The notes: generated by a model from the letters alone, not told the origin. A DNA stretch of 64,000 nucleotides from Chrysemys picta bellii (GCF_011386835.1 NC_088804.1:34831549-34895548); one strand, 5' to 3'. Shown: positions 1-13,150, numbered from the stretch's first letter. Program-made: numbers and translations.

Positions 1-58
1 GCGGGGCGGGGGTGTGTGGAGTGTCCTCCATTTGGAGGCACAAAATATGGTAACCCTA
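1..58 (-). mobile_element. End of hAT-like TAGGGTTACC element (cut by window edge)
   Basis: The sequence ends in ATGGTAACCCTA at 58, preceded by a copy of the 'rAGGACACTcc' segment seen in the three complete copies at 7640, 27380 and 47837. The other end lies outside the window, so no target duplication can be tested. Family assignment rests on the shared terminal sequence. Confidence 0.7.
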
Positions 59-175
59 ATAGAATAGAATCATAGGACTGGAAGGGACCTTGAGAGGTCA
101 TCTAGTCCAGTCCCCTGCACTCATGGCAGGACTAAGTATGGTCTATTCTAGAACATGTGGTCAGCAGCTCTGACA
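59..175 (-). mobile_element. CR1 LINE 3'-end fragment
   Basis: Antisense to the typical CR1 3' untranslated end: AGAATCATAGGACTGGAAGG, then GGTCATCTAGTCC and CTGCACTCATGGCAGGACTA. The same motifs open the longer antisense CR1 at 42756. 5'-truncated fragments are usual for CR1. Confidence 0.75.
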
Positions 176-3100
176 TGAGGTTTTTTAAGCATGAGTTCTG
201 TGTGCTCCAGCCCCCTACGGTTTGCATTTGTTTGTTTTAAGCTTTCTGTAAGAAAAAGGTAACAGCTAGAAGTGACACAGATCTTTAGATGGTTGCCCAG
301 TCATAATATTTAGCACTTCTGTACTATGTTAGCTCTTCAAAATCACTGTACAAACATTAAACAAACTTAATCTAAAGCCTTTCAGTTTTTGAATGACTAG
401 GAGTTGACAAAAAAGAGTATTCCCTGTTGTGTTTTCTGCCCCCTTGAACAAAAAGACTTAATTGAAAATCAGCATCTTAAAAGAAACATTAAGGATCTTT
501 CAAAAGAACAGTCCAACCAAGGCTGCTGTAGTGACACCCTGGTTACATCAGGTCTGGTGTTTATTTAAGGCTGGTGTAGAATGAAGGGAGAGCTTCCTGT
601 TTCGTTTGCATGTGTAAATCAAGCAGACCTTGCTTATTTTTTCCCCCTTAAAGTGCTCAGAGTTTAGGGGAGGAAAGTGAATGAGATTCTGCTTATAACA
701 GGTGTGAAAAACCAGAAGGGACCAAAATCTATTCTTGTGCAAAAATCCATTCTCCCTGAAGTCAATAAGGCTACACAGGTGTAACTGACAGCAGGACTTG
801 GCCTGTGTTCTCATTCCCTTCTTGAATCACACACATTCCGCGCTTACCCAACATTTTCTACTTGGGAAAGACGTTAGTTTGAGTTGGGGCAGAAAAATGA
901 GGACTAACATCAGATTTTTTTATCTTTAAGTTTTTGGAATGAAATCAGAAGTGAGACACTTTTATGATGGATTGAACTGCTAGAGAACCAACAAATGGAC
1001 AGAACCTGCCTTTAGTCTATTCAGCCAGTCTTTCTATAATAGCCTGCTAAGAAGTGGATTTAAAATCCTTGGGGGAGAGGTGAGGGAGAAATCTACAACA
1101 TTGTGTATTGAGCTTCCTCCAGTGATTTTGCAACCCCTTAAAAATACAAAGATGCGTTGGCCTGTGGAACTAGGCTGAGCATAAGGAAAGAACGTGGTTG
1201 CCTGTGTATCCCAGTACAGAAAAATACATCAAAGAAAAAAATTGGATTTCTTTGATTTTTTTAGTACAGTTCAGTACTGTATTGAACACAGTGGATCATA
1301 AATCTGAAGCCCCTTGATGGAAGGTTCTGTAAAAGTTAAAGTACTGGTATCCAGAATGGGATGTTTTGTTTCATTTTTCCTACAAATGTGTGGGAATTTG
1401 TTCCTTATACATGGGAGGGGCAATAGTTCTTTCTGGATCTGGATAGTGTGTGTGCAGGTTCTGTGCAAGCTTCCCACCCTACCACTCTGGTACTGCCTCT
1501 TCCCCTCGCCACCCCCTTGTCCTGCCCACCCACAGGCGCTCACCAGTTGTCCAGAAATGGGACCCAGCACACGCAGAAGATGACGGTGATCGGCACTAGG
1601 ACCCAGGAGGCAGTGTCCTGGAGAAGGACAGAGGGAGCTTCTTCCCTCCCTGACAGCTAAGCAGAGCTCTGGAGAAATTGGGGGTGGGGAACACTGGGGG
1701 GAGGGGGAGAGGAGGAGACAATGCCTGCTCAAACTACACCCATGGCTGGCACGGGTTCCCATGGTAACCGGATTTTTAGTGTCCGGTGACCAGTATTAAC
1801 CAGCTACCTGGCAGCGTGTTCCTGCAGCGCGGGGAGATGCAGATGGGAAGGAGCGGAAGCAGCTGGTTGCTGGCTGAGCTCCTTCCAAGTCAGGGTGCTA
1901 CTTTGCCTTTCCTGCTGGCAGGAGCGCTCCAGCAGGGCTGTGTGACCAGGCTCTCTCCCCCTCACTCGGCCCTAGTCCTGCACCCTGCCTGACCAGTAGG
2001 GCCTAAAAATAGGAGGGCCTAAGGCTATAGCCTTATTAGCCTAAGGGTTAATCTGGTCCTGACCACAGTGTAGTGCTCTGTCCCCCGAAGGAAAAGTTGC
2101 AGTGACAGAGGCTATCCCCAATCCCCACTGCCAAAGAGTTGCCAACGAAGGAGTGATCGGAAGATGTGCTCATCCGAGTGGCTCAGTTGTAGCCTTCACC
2201 AGTGGCACAGCCATCCCCTGGCATAAACAGGGTGAGCTTGTCCCAGTAGCTTCTTCACATGCATTCGGGGCTAGACTGACAGAACTGGAGATTTATCCCC
2301 AGAACTGGTACAGCACAACACAGGCTTTCCCACACTGCCCAGGAATGTGCTTTGTCTTTGATCTGGAGGATTAGTGCAGTCTCCATGCTCTTTCAATCCT
2401 TGGCATGTCTGCTGAGGTTTATAACCAACATGCGAACGCTGGTGGTTTTGTGATACGAACTCCTGCTTGCTAGGAGCTGGAATGGATTTACATAGCCCAC
2501 AAAACTGCCTTTAGATGGCACAGCTCCTCCGTCACTAGTAGCCTGGTGAGGTTTGAATGGTACATTAGTGGTAAAAGATCCCACATCCATTACGAGTGTT
2601 CTGAGCCAACCAGTTGGCTACACAATGTGTCATTTTGTTATGTCTTTACTGTATTATCTAAACCAGCCAAATACTGTTGCAGCTGTCTAACTGTGTTTTC
2701 TTATGTTGAGCTATGAGAATCTATATTTACAATGCAACTGACATCTGCAAAATGTCTTTATACCATGAATATAAGAAAAATTCTACGTACATCATAAAGC
2801 TGTTTCACAAACAAAATCAAAGCTCCATTAATGTCATTTTCTCTCTTTACGACAAGCTGCGTGTACAAGTATCAGCATTTGTCAGAGGTTGAGGATTGAC
2901 ATCATTTTAGAATTGCGGTTAATAGTCATATATAATTAGCTGCACAAAAATATAGTCCAGGCAAATTTAACTTAGCTTAGTTTAGATCACTGTTTTGGGT
3001 GAATATTCACCTGGTGCAGTCTTTACTCAGATAAAAAGCCCTTTGAGTTGTCTTTTTTCATAATGTTGCCTTTGAGATTGAATTGATACATCTTTTACAA

Positions 3101-4181
3101 ATCTGACTAATAATACACATTTCTGTAACACGATCTAATTTATAGATATGATTTGACTTCAACAGGAGTTATGCTCAAGTTAGGACTGCAACATCAGGTC
3201 ACACAGTGCTAGAAACTGAATATTTGTATATAATTCAAGATATTTACTTTTTGCACTAACAACATTCCATTTGGTCAGCATCTTCCATCTGAAAACTACC
3301 TCTCCGGATTTTGACTTACATGTTTTTCTGTCTTTATAGCAATAGTCAGTGTTTCCCATAGACAAATAGTCAGCTCTCTTTCCTCAAATATTAAATAACC
3401 ACATGGTTTTTATTGAACAGATGAATAAGTGACTCAGCTGACTTGTTAATAAAACTGAGCAGAAAATGAAGAGCAGAGAAGATGTCAAAGAGTGGTGCTT
3501 GTGGAACCTTTAGGCAAATGAGTTCACAAACAGGAAATTTTCACATCAGTAAGGTAACCAAAATGAAGATTTATAGAGGGAGACTTAATTATAATCCAGT
3601 TTAAAAAAGAGTACTGTGAGATTTTTATTATGGACAAGTTACACCCGTTTCTAACAGTAAGCTGTCCAACATTCATCCTTGTGTATTAGAATTAGGGGTT
3701 GCAGCCTTTATAGACTTCAGTCACTACGACATCATAATTACATGGTCTTTAGGGATGTCAACATTGTACCTTGTGAATTACTTAGTAAAACTGATTGGGA
3801 ATTTTCCATCAAAATATTTTTGACAAAAAATGCTATTTCTGCAAAATCACAATTTTCCACAGGAAAATTTTAATTTTCTTATAATTTTTCAATTTTTCCA
3901 TTGGCCAAAATAAATTAAATATTTTGTTTTGTGGGGGATCGGTTCAAATGATAATTCAGTTTGTTGAACCAAAACAAAAGATTTCCTTTTGGGTCAACTT
4001 GATATTAATTGGTGTTTACCAGACCTGCCATGATGCCTCAAGCCCCTGCCTACTCTATAAACTGCATTCCCTGAATGAACTATATCTTCTGTGATGCACA
4101 GCAGTATTCCTCCAGCTGAACCAATGTGGTGCATTGTGGGAGTCAGATGACCACTGTGTATCATGGGAGATGTAGTTCAGC
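176..4181. other. Intergenic stretch without recognised genes
   Basis: No exon, RNA gene or complete repeat could be named. Short open frames occur on both strands with no recognisable family. An AT-rich piece (3790-3970) with alternating AAAATTTT-like blocks resembles pieces at 15480-15640 and 21227-21541 and may be an old repeat. Confidence 0.5.
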
Positions 4182-4302
4182 TTTCAGAGTAGTAGCCGTG
4201 TTAGTCTGTATCCGCAAAAAGAAGAACAGGAGTACTTGTGGCACCTTAGAGACTAACAAATTTATTAGAGCATAAGCTTTCGTGGACTACAGCCCACTTC
4301 TT
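4182..4302. mobile_element. Penelope-like element terminal fragment (family A)
   Basis: Starts TTTCAGAGTAGTAGCCGTGT and runs through the block ending AGCCCACTTCTTC, the same terminal unit found at 5832 and 59568. The inverted second arm present in those copies is missing here. Only a 7-bp flank match is visible, so the insertion edges are uncertain. Link to Penelope-like elements is explained at 25733. Confidence 0.65.
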
Positions 4303-4539
4303 CAGCTGTGGATCCTTGCCCTTAGAGGAGAGGGGAGGCATGATGTACCCTTGTAGTCAAAGCTTAGCATTTATGGATATTTGGGAGTCATAGTGTTACA
4401 GGGGCCAGAAGCAAATTAGAAATATGGCTCCGGTGTCTAACTGTTCGACTGTGCCTATTAAGAGAAATTAATTCAAGTTTATGCAATCAAGATAGAGTAT
4501 CCTCCAACCCTTAGAATGAGCTATACCCCCAACAGGATA

Positions 4540-4617
4540 ATGAGTAGCAACACATGCAACCAATGAAAAACACACACACACATGAGTAGCAACACATGCA
4601 ACCAATGAAACACACAC
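4540..4617 (+). repeat. Tandem duplication, about 40-bp unit
   Basis: ATGAGTAGCAACACATGCAA recurs at 4540 and 4582, each followed by a short (CA)n run that differs in length. Two units only. Confidence 0.8.
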
Positions 4618-5264
4618 CATATCTCATTGGCTCAGCACTCATTGTCTACCCACACCTTGAGGCAGCATTACTCCCTGTTACCTCGCTACCTTTCAGAAGT
4701 ATCTCATCCACCACACAACCAATAATGATTTTATCATAATACTAAACCCACATCAGTGCTTTCTGTTTGCTTCATGATGGTTCTCAGCATTCACAAGCCT
4801 TGGTTGTCAGGCTGAGAGTTTCAAACATGCTGGGATACAAAGACTCCATACCCCTCTTTGTTATTTTCATGGCTTTTGGACTTGAATGCCCTGCTGTTCC
4901 ATGGTACAATGCACCATCTAGTGGTAATTAGCATGAATTTAGAAAACACAGAACCTGTAACGTAGACTAACTGAATAACACTCTGTTGCTTTCTGCAGGG
5001 CTTTAATGTCCTCACTGATTCTGGCCCATCAAAAGGGCTCTTGAGTTTGATATTCTCCTCACTCTCTACGTGGGAGCGACGGGAGTCTGATATCAGAGTC
5101 AAGGCGTGGCTGCAGATCTGCAGTTAGAGTGTTGTCCTAAGAGCATGGAAATCTTCACATCAATGTGTAGGTGCTTTGAGTTATTTTACCTTTGCTTGTA
5201 ACTAATAATATGCTGATCTTTCTCCTTGCAAGTGGAGCCAATAACTCCAACTATAGTTATGGTT

Positions 5265-6965
5265 GCCTGACACTTCCAGGTATAACACCCTGTTTTCAGT
5301 TACTTACAGTGTTTAAAGTGGTCTGTAAAAAGTATGTGTGTGGGGAGTCCATCAGAATCTGGGAGCAGAAGCTTTGGTAAGACTGTGCTTAAAATGTGCC
5401 CCTCAGTAATCCGGCTCAATTTTGTTATTTTTTTGGCACGTCTGTGACCCATTCTGACTGCCACCCGACCCCACCCCTTAAGCACTGGTTGCTCACAACT
5501 CTGCCAAACTTTAACTGTTTGGGAAGAAATTTTCCATGCCAGTTGTCTGCCTTAGACTGAATTTTTGGGAGGAATTTCCAGTCAAACAGTTCAGCTATTT
5601 CTCAGAGCAAGGCTAGGGAAAACTACATTGTTTTTGCCCATGATTAAAAAGAATTCCATTTCATTGAGATGCTCTATTGTTTCCATGCTTCAGAGCAGGG
5701 ACTTGAAATTTGGCAAGGGGTTTCCCTGGTGTCAGGGAGATGCTTTTTGCTGTTCATGTGAAAATCCACCCAAATTTCACCAAGTGATAATAAGCCCTTG
5801 GAAAATCACAGTTTGCACATGCTCTGTAGAGTTTCAGAGTAGCAGCCGTGTTAGTCTGTATCCGCAAAAAGAACAGGAGGACTTGTGGCACCTTAGAGAC
5901 TAACAAATTTATTAGAGCATAAGCTTTCGTGGACTACAGCCCACTTCTTCGGATGCATATAGAATGGAACATATATTGAGGAGATATATATACACACATA
6001 CAGAGAGCATAAACAGGTGGGAGTTGTCTTACCACCTCTGAGAGGCCAATTAATTAAGAGAAAACAATTAATTGGCCTCTCAGAGGTGGTAAGACAACTC
6101 CCACCTGTTTATGCTCTCTGTATGTGTGTATATATATCTCCTCAATATATGTTCCATTCTATATGCATCCGAAGAAGTGGGCTGTAGTCCACGAAAGCTT
6201 ATGCTCTAATAAATTTGTTAGTCTCTAAGGTGCCACAAGTCCTCCTGTTCTTCTTTATGCTCTGTAGAGAGTCTAGAGGCTGTTATTTGGAACCTAATTT
6301 CTCTAAACATTCTGTCTGTACTGAGCATGCTCCTGCCCCTGCGTGTTGACCAGCCTTTGCATGTGCCACCCACACAGAGCAACGGAGCATGCTCCAGTCC
6401 AGGGCTTCAGAGACAGAGCAGGACTTTCCCTGAAATTGCTCTTCCCAGCAGTTGGGATCTGCTGTGGTGCTGGACTGCAGAACGGAGAGCAGGAACAGTG
6501 TCTCTCCTATGCTCTCAGTGGTACCCTGTGGGTGCCCAGGCAATGTAGAGAAGGAAGGAGAAACCACATGATTTGAATGCAGAGGGGAGAGAAATAGGGG
6601 GAGCGGAATGGGAAGGAGGGGGGTTGCAGGAGCCAGAGGTTGTTAGCAACAGAGGGGGAGGGCAACAAGAGCTGGCGGGGGAAAGATAGGAGCCAGGGGA
6701 TGATATAGCCTTATTTACTCCACACCATCCAGCTGCTGCAAAACATAAGGCAGGGTCCTACAGACAACAGTCGGCATCACTTCACAACCCTGATTGTTCA
6801 CCTGAGCAGAGTCCAGCCTGTGCACTGAATGAGGGCAGGAATCCTGTGGAATAAAATAGTATGGGGCCATGTAAATATAGGACTATATCATTATGCACAT
6901 GCACAAGTGGCCAGATTTGTTACACAGGCAGCCTTAATTCTGCCATTTCCTAACGTTGGTACAAC
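5265..6965 (+). repeat. Orphan interspersed repeat U1, copy 1
   Basis: Aligns by eye, in order, with 46225-47165. Shared anchors are CAAACTTTAAC (near 5506), the 'GTCTGCCTTAGACTGAATTTT' region, GAGCAGGGACTTGAAATTT (near 5694), CAGTTTGCACATGCTC (near 5808), GAGCATGCTCC, and the 3' stretch with CATTTCCTAAC (near 6943). This copy carries about 190 extra bases near 5300-5485 and a Penelope-like insertion at 5832-6256. No matching ends, poly(A) tail or coding domain was seen, so its class is unknown. Confidence 0.6.
5832..6256. mobile_element. Penelope-like element, palindromic (family A)
   Basis: A 425-bp insertion flanked by a perfect 13-bp duplication, ATGCTCTGTAGAG (5819-5831 and 6257-6269). 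After a 34-bp head (TTTCAGAGTAGCAGCCGTGT...), the element is an inverted repeat: 5871-6055 and 6066-6250 are exact reverse complements over 185 bases as I read them, around a 10-base loop. The long, variable target duplication speaks for retroposition rather than a cut-and-paste transposon. No coding sequence remains. It sits inside repeat U1. Confidence 0.85.
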
Positions 6966-6969
6966 CTTA

Positions 6970-7631
6970 ATAATGTTCTTTTAACATAGTTTTTGGATGC
7001 AGCCTAGATATATGGTATATATAGTGTATCTGACCAGGGTACAAAGTGTACATTTATCCCATACATTAATGATTGAAGCCCCAATCTTATACTTTTTAAT
7101 GCTACATTACGCAGGGCCAGGTCATCCCATAAAGGACTAAATCTGGACAAGCACCACCCATAGGAGGGGCAGATGTGCAGAAACATCATAAGCTCCTCAG
7201 CTCCATCCCCTTTTGAAACCTAGGGAAGCCTCAACCAAGGGTTTGGACTCTATGGTTACCAAGAGCATAGGAGAGCAGGAAGGATCTAGGTTAGGCCCTG
7301 CTCTCTGTTGGCATCATCCATCTTGGAACAGTAGAGATTTCCTCTGCAAGATGAGGCTGATCCTGTCAGCATGATGTTATGTGGAAACCCCTTCTTCCAT
7401 TGATAATCGTCTTCTCCTTTGTAGTGAAGCATCACAGCTTGTAGAACCAGTTGCAAAGCCCTGTTAAAATACACACAGTCTTTTCATTTCACAATCTCTG
7501 CTGCCCTCACGTGGCATTAACTAGTAAAGAAAAACCAGGCCATGTGACAAATTCAAATGGCTGTATTGAATAAGATGCCTTTCATGCTTGTATTTTAAGG
7601 CGGGGTTGCAGCTGGTTGTACAAGCTCGGGT
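6970..7631. other. Intergenic stretch, nothing recognised
   Basis: Unique-looking sequence with no exon or repeat ends that I can name. Confidence 0.4.
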
Positions 7632-7639
7632 GTTATGCA

Positions 7640-8868
7640 TAGGGTTACCATATTTCCACAATCAAAAAAGAGGACACTGGGGGGGGGGGAAGCCCTGCCC
7701 TAGCCCAGCCCCACCCCCATCCACTCCCTCCCACTTCCCACCCCCTGATTGCCCCCCTCAGAACCCCAACCCCCCCTGCTTCTTGTCCCGTGACTGCCCC
7801 CTGCTGAGAACCCCCCACCCCTAGGACCCTACCTGTTCCCTGACTGCTCCGACCCTTATCCACTCGCATGGGTGGCAGGGTTGTAGAAATTTTGGTGGTG
7901 CCCAGAACCCACCCCCACCACCTGCCTAAGGCTCTGGGAGGGGGGTTGGGTGGGAGGAGGAGGTCTGGGGTGCAGGGTGCAGGTTCTGGGATAGTTTGGG
8001 TGCTGGGTGCAGGCTCCAGGCTGGGGCAGGGGGTGGGTATGCAGGAGGGGGTGAGGGGTGCAGGCTCTGGGATGGAGTTTGGGGGTGGGAGGTGGTGCAA
8101 AGGGAGGGGGTGCAGGCTTTGGGAGGGAGTTTAAGGGCAGGAGGGGTGTGTGGGAAGGGGGAGGGGGTTTGGGAGGGAGTTTAGGGATAGGAGGAGATGC
8201 AGGGGTGAGGGCTGTGGGTCTGAGAATGAGGGATTCATGATGCAGGAGGGGGCTCAGGGATGGAGCAGAGGATTAGGGTGTGGGGAGATGAGGGCTGGGG
8301 CTGAGGGGTTTGGGGCATTGGAGAGGCTCAGGGCTAGGGTGGCAGGGTAAGGGCACCCTGTCTTCCCATTAGTGGATGGGGGACGCTAGGACCCGGGGGC
8401 AGGAGACAGCAGTTGCTGCTGGCTCTGGCAGTACAAGCAAGCAAGGGAGAGGCAGGCGGGAGGGGACCCACGGGTGGGGGGGACGCGCGGAGGGGAGGGT
8501 GGCAGGTGGAGGCCGGGGACCAATCCAACACTCCCCCGCTCCCTGACTGTCCCCCCAGACTCCCTTTACCATTCTGGCTCCACATGTTTGCAAAACATGC
8601 TGCCCGGTGGGTCGGTTTGTGTGTTACACAGGGCTGCAGACAGAGGGAGGGGGGAGTAAGGGGGAGGGCTCTGGCTGCTGGAGGCCAATGGGAGCGGTTC
8701 AATTGGCCCAGCCGCCCAATCAGCAGCCGCACTCTGCATGGGAGGGAGGGAGGTGAGGGAGAAAAAAACCCCGGACATTTAAATTTTGTTACCAATTCCT
8801 CCTGGGCGGCTATTTAGAGATGCAAAAGCCAGACATGTCCGGGGAAATACGGACGGATGGTAACCCTA
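7640..8868. mobile_element. hAT-like non-autonomous element, TAGGGTTACC ends, copy 2
   Basis: Ends TAGGGTTACCATATTT at 7640 and GATGGTAACCCTA at 8868 are inverted repeats, flanked by the perfect 8-bp duplication GTTATGCA (7632-7639 and 8869-8876). Eight-base duplications are the hallmark of hAT-type transposons. The 1.2-kb interior is G/C-rich and repetitive, with many GGGAGGGGGT-like units, and encodes nothing recognisable; the long open frames there reflect composition. A conserved inner block near the right end holds ACATGTCCGGGGAAA. Confidence 0.85.
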
Positions 8869-8876
8869 GTTATGCA

Positions 8877-9127
8877 CTAAAGTGAGCTTTGCATATTAAT
8901 AACACCAAACAATTGATCCTCTCCAAGTGTGTGTTCTGAAACTGGGTTTAATAAATATGTTAATAATAAGAAATTACAATATTAACTCTGATGTTTGTAA
9001 TCTGCTCAGCTCTGCTGTTTAAGTTTACAAAAATACAAAACAAACAGCTCTCCCCACTCCAAAACAACAACAAAAATCGGCACATAAAGAGGCAAAGCCC
9101 TTGGCTGAGCACCCAGCTGCCATTATA
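8877..9127. other. Unassigned intergenic sequence
   Basis: No gene or repeat recognised. Confidence 0.4.
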
Positions 9128-9315
9128 ATAACACTTTGCCCCTCGATAGTGCCTTTCATCCAAGGATCTCAAAGCACTTTACAAATGCTAATCGATTCGG
9201 CCTTCCAACAACCTTGAAGGTAGGTAAATATCATTGTCTGCTTTTCTGGTTGCAAACTGAGAGGGGTTAGGAGACTCGCCTAAGGTCATGCAGAAGTCAA
9301 CCTTAGACACAAGAG
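9128..9315 (-). mobile_element. MIR-like SINE fragment
   Basis: Contains AAAGCACTTTACAAATGC, GTAGGTAAATATCATTGTC, AAACTGAGAGG and CCTAAGGTCATGCAGAAGTC, the reversed order of MIR-type elements ('cctcagtttcc' strand reversed). Diverged and without clear ends. Confidence 0.55.
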
Positions 9316-10587
9316 CATCCTTATTTTTTCCTCCTGAAATTAATTGGATCCATGTTCACACATCCAATAGCAGAATTTGGGCCTGTAGGCAGTGTCTGTG
9401 TTAGGTGGTTGTTGATGGTGGTGTGTGTTTGGTTTTTTTTTGACAAAAATGTTTCCACTGATTCTAATGCCATTGCCACTCTGTCAGGGGTCACAATGGT
9501 GGAAGCACGAGGATAGACAGGGTTCCAGGAGACGGCTTTAACAACAGTGCATCTGACCTTGCTCAGAGCAGGTGTAAAAGACACTGTGCAAAGTGTGACG
9601 GAAGTTTTGTTTGCGCTAGAGTTACCCACCACCATTGCTCTGCTGGTGATCATTCTTCTGCCAAAAATACCTCATTATAGACGTTGCCAAATACTATGGG
9701 GAAACAACGCCATCAGACGAGTCAGAGGTAAGACTATCACCCACCGTTAACCCATTCTCGGGATTCCTGCAGCCAATATGGTACTGTATGTCACAAGACC
9801 CCCCACTATATCCCTTGCTAGCTATAACATTTTAGTCCCTTGCTTTTGCTGTGTTAGCTTTATTTTAAAGAAAAATTTGCATGATTCCTTTGCTGTTTAC
9901 TTCCTTGTAACTAAATCTCTTGACAAAATTTGCATTCTCCTACATATTTGTGTGTACTTTCTGTAGAAATTATGAAGACCACAGAGAGAGCCTGTTTCAT
10001 AATGGCCAATAAAATTTAACATGCAAAGAACTAGAACCCACATGATTCTAAAAGAAATAGTGCAGTGCAGGTCTGAGAGCATAGTCAAGCTGATAGTATA
10101 TAACAGTTTGGCTAATCAATAACTAAGTTGATCTTTAGTCCAGTTTTATTGAAAACCACCTAGAAAGATATCTGAAGCAAGTCTGTTAAGTAAGCATTTA
10201 TTAACCTGAATGGATGGATCAAATGGTAAGGCTCTGGAGGGCCATATTAGAGTCTTCACTGCTAGTTAAATCAATTTTTTGGCGATATATAAACTATTAC
10301 CTTGCATTGCCATTGCACCTGGGCAATCTTACACTGGTGGTACCATTTTACATCCATTTTGCACTCAGTCACTGTGCACAGACACAAATGACTTCACGGG
10401 GTGCAAAGCATCAGAGAATCAGTCCTCTTATGTGAGCCAAGCCAATTTGTTCTTGCACCTGGGGACAGTCTATAGTTCCCTGTACGTCTGATTACAAATA
10501 TCAGGTAAGTCTTGTGTTCTCCAGACGGGCACTGAACATAAAGAATTACACACTTGGGAAGTTTTCAGTTTTCCTCTTCTAGTAATA

Positions 10588-10725
10588 CATAGTACTTGTA
10601 TGATGGCGTCTCATATTCTTTTACAAGCATGGACTAATTAACTCATAATACCCCTGAGAGGTGGGTAATTATATATTATTATCGTCCTTATTTTATAGAT
10701 AGAGAAACTGAGGCAGCGACCCTAG
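10588..10725 (-). mobile_element. MIR-like SINE fragment
   Basis: GAGAGGTGGGTAATTATATA followed by TTATAGATAGAGAAACTGAGG is the antisense core of a MIR-type element. Confidence 0.5.
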
Positions 10726-10904
10726 GGGGATCAGTGCTCTAAGTGTCTCTGGAGAGTGCTTAGCATCCCCAGCGCTCATGGATGTTAGTGACTATTGAGT
10801 GCACACATTACCTCTTGGAAGGCACTTAGCACCTTGCAGGATTGGGCCCAATCCTTTGACATCAAGGGGAGTCTTGTCACTGACTGCAGAGGGAGCTGAA
10901 TCAA

Positions 10905-11215
10905 GCTCTAAGGGTATGAAAACATTGCACTCGAAGGTCTGATTGCAGCTCAGGTTGGCATACCCATGTCAGCTTTAATCTTGCTAGATGGCTATAAATA
11001 GCAATAACAATGCGGTGGGCATGGACTGCGGCGTGAGCTATATAAGCCCCCTGAAACCCTTGGTACATATTTGCATTCTAACCCCATGCTGGGGTTGGTG
11101 CCCTCGCAACATAACAGCTCTTTTTAGCCGTGGCAGCTAGATCAAAGCTACTGGGGGTAAGCCAGCCCAAGCTGCAATCACTCTTGTGGTTGCCTGCCAT
11201 GTAAGCATGCCCACA
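10905..11215. mobile_element. Possible PIF/Harbinger-type miniature element (degenerate)
   Basis: The segment starts near TAAGGGTATG...GCAC and ends near GCCATGTAAGCATGCCC, with internal segments typical of the Harbinger-like copies at 39239 and 40419. The ends are badly matched, so this is tentative. Confidence 0.25.
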
Positions 11216-11219
11216 ATGA

Positions 11220-13150
11220 CTTGATCAAAGTGACACAACAAATCAGCGGCTGTGCTGGAATTAGGACTCAAGTGCTTGCAGCCCCAAGCTCAGTCTGCAA
11301 GGCCTCACGTTCGCTGATATTTCTGCCTCTAGAAATAGCAAAAAGAAATGCCAGTTCCTCTCTCCATTTAAGTCGGCTGCATCGCTTTACATGTTTATGT
11401 TCTGAGTATTAGCGGTGCCACTGTACAGTAAGAATACAATACTGCGGGCAAACCAAAAGAGACCCAGAATGGCCGCCAACTGGCAGTCGTTCAAAATGGC
11501 AGCCGCTGCATTGTTTAGATGTGGCGTACTGAATAAAAATATAGTATCTTTCACACAAAAGGTACCAGGATGATGAATACGTTCAATTGCCACTGACTTC
11601 CATGGCCGGTAACCGTGCTTTGCGCCCTGCAGGATTGGGTCCTTCATCTGTTGCAGGACACCCAATTTGTCCTAAGGTTCCACGAATCTCATTTTTGAAT
11701 GGGCTGAACGGAAAGCTGTAGTAAAATGCTTGGGTGTGACAGGCAAGAGCGTGTGGAGTTTCCCAACAGGAGGATGGCTTGGTCTGTACATTAATTGTTT
11801 AGATTTTACATTAACATAATTGCTGGGCAATTTCTTGCCTACCTAAAATCCCCACTTCTTTGGAGAAGGCTTTCTTTACTTTCCTCTCAGGATAGTCTTG
11901 CTGAACATGCTGCTTTGCACCCCAAAGGGAGTCACATGGTGGAATTTGACCTCTGTAAAGAATAGATGCACTTTGAAAAGCACTTTGGAATCCTTCTGAA
12001 AGAATACATTGTTATATTATGAAATATTATCTATATCGTATATGGATGGTTAACCAAGGCAGAGAAAGAAAGGGAGACTTTTTGTTTTGCATTAAGGTAT
12101 TATGGCTGCCAGTGCTGGAGTACATATTATTTCATATATGCTAGGCAGTTTGGATGCATATATCTTATGGCACAGTAGATATTTTTTCTCTGCTCCAGTC
12201 CCGTTTTTGTGCTGTGTTGTTATTTCTCTTCTGGAAACAAGAAAATTTAAAAGCTGAATTGGTGAGTGACAGCAATAAAGGGCCCAAACAACCTAGCCGG
12301 TAGTTGCTATGATTCTTCAGATGTGGCAATCCTCCTGAAAAAGGAAGCCTGGGCAGAAAGCAGGATGCAGGCGGAGTGTGGTATCCTGGTATCGCAGAAG
12401 AAGAGGTAGATAAAAGGAGATGATTAGCCGCAGCAGAGATATAGATCAGCGGCACAGGAGAGAAGAGATTATTCTCATGATCTGAATTCTTAACCCTCTT
12501 TCGGTGCCCTGGTTGTGAAGCTTAATCAAGATAAAGAGCACACAATGCCGATTATGGAAATAAGGTCACTTGCTGATAGAACGTTCATTGTTCCTTTCTC
12601 CTTGGCCTGAAATCCTCACTGATATTAATCAGAGAAACTGAGTAATTTCCGCCCCCCTTCCCTTCGTAGAATGAAAGTGATATGCCTTCTTCATTACTTG
12701 CTGAAATAAGTAGCATACCTCACAGATTCCAACAGCGTGAAGCTCTTGTAATTCAGCTCACTGAGTCATTAACAATTTATAATTAAAAGGGAGAGCAACA
12801 GAGTGAGCAATAGAAGAAAGGGCAGGGCTTGTGCTCATGCGTTGTCTAAGTAAGGCAAAAAACAAGTGTCAAAGTGTTTGCAAACTATAAAGCATATGAG
12901 TTATTTTGATACTCAGAATTCCTCTAGCGGGGGTCTGGGTGGATCAGGCTAATGAGATAAGAGGCATTTCACCTTCAGATCATTGGTTTAAATGAAGGTG
13001 GGTAAAAGACTGTTCAGTAGCCTATGCAAAGTGAGTTGCTGGCCTCAGTCCAGCTCCTAGTGGGTAAATGTTCTAACTCACTTATGAGTAAACACTGAAT
13101 AGCAGGCAGTGCTGCAGGGCAACCAAGGAATGAATGGGCATAAAAATTTG
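11220..13150. other. Intergenic stretch, nothing recognised
   Basis: No exon or complete repeat was recognised. A MIR-like patch (AAAGCACTTTGGAATCC, near 11970) may be present. Confidence 0.4.

Noticed and set aside
5871..6250. Possible CRISPR array or tRNA/miRNA-type hairpin gene
   Set aside because: There is one inverted repeat, not regularly spaced direct repeats, and the genome is vertebrate; the structure is an insertion with a target duplication.
7645..8350. Several 60-150-codon frames with Gly- or Pro-rich products
   Set aside because: They lie in the repetitive GC-rich interior of the 7640-8868 element and have no domain or consistent frame.
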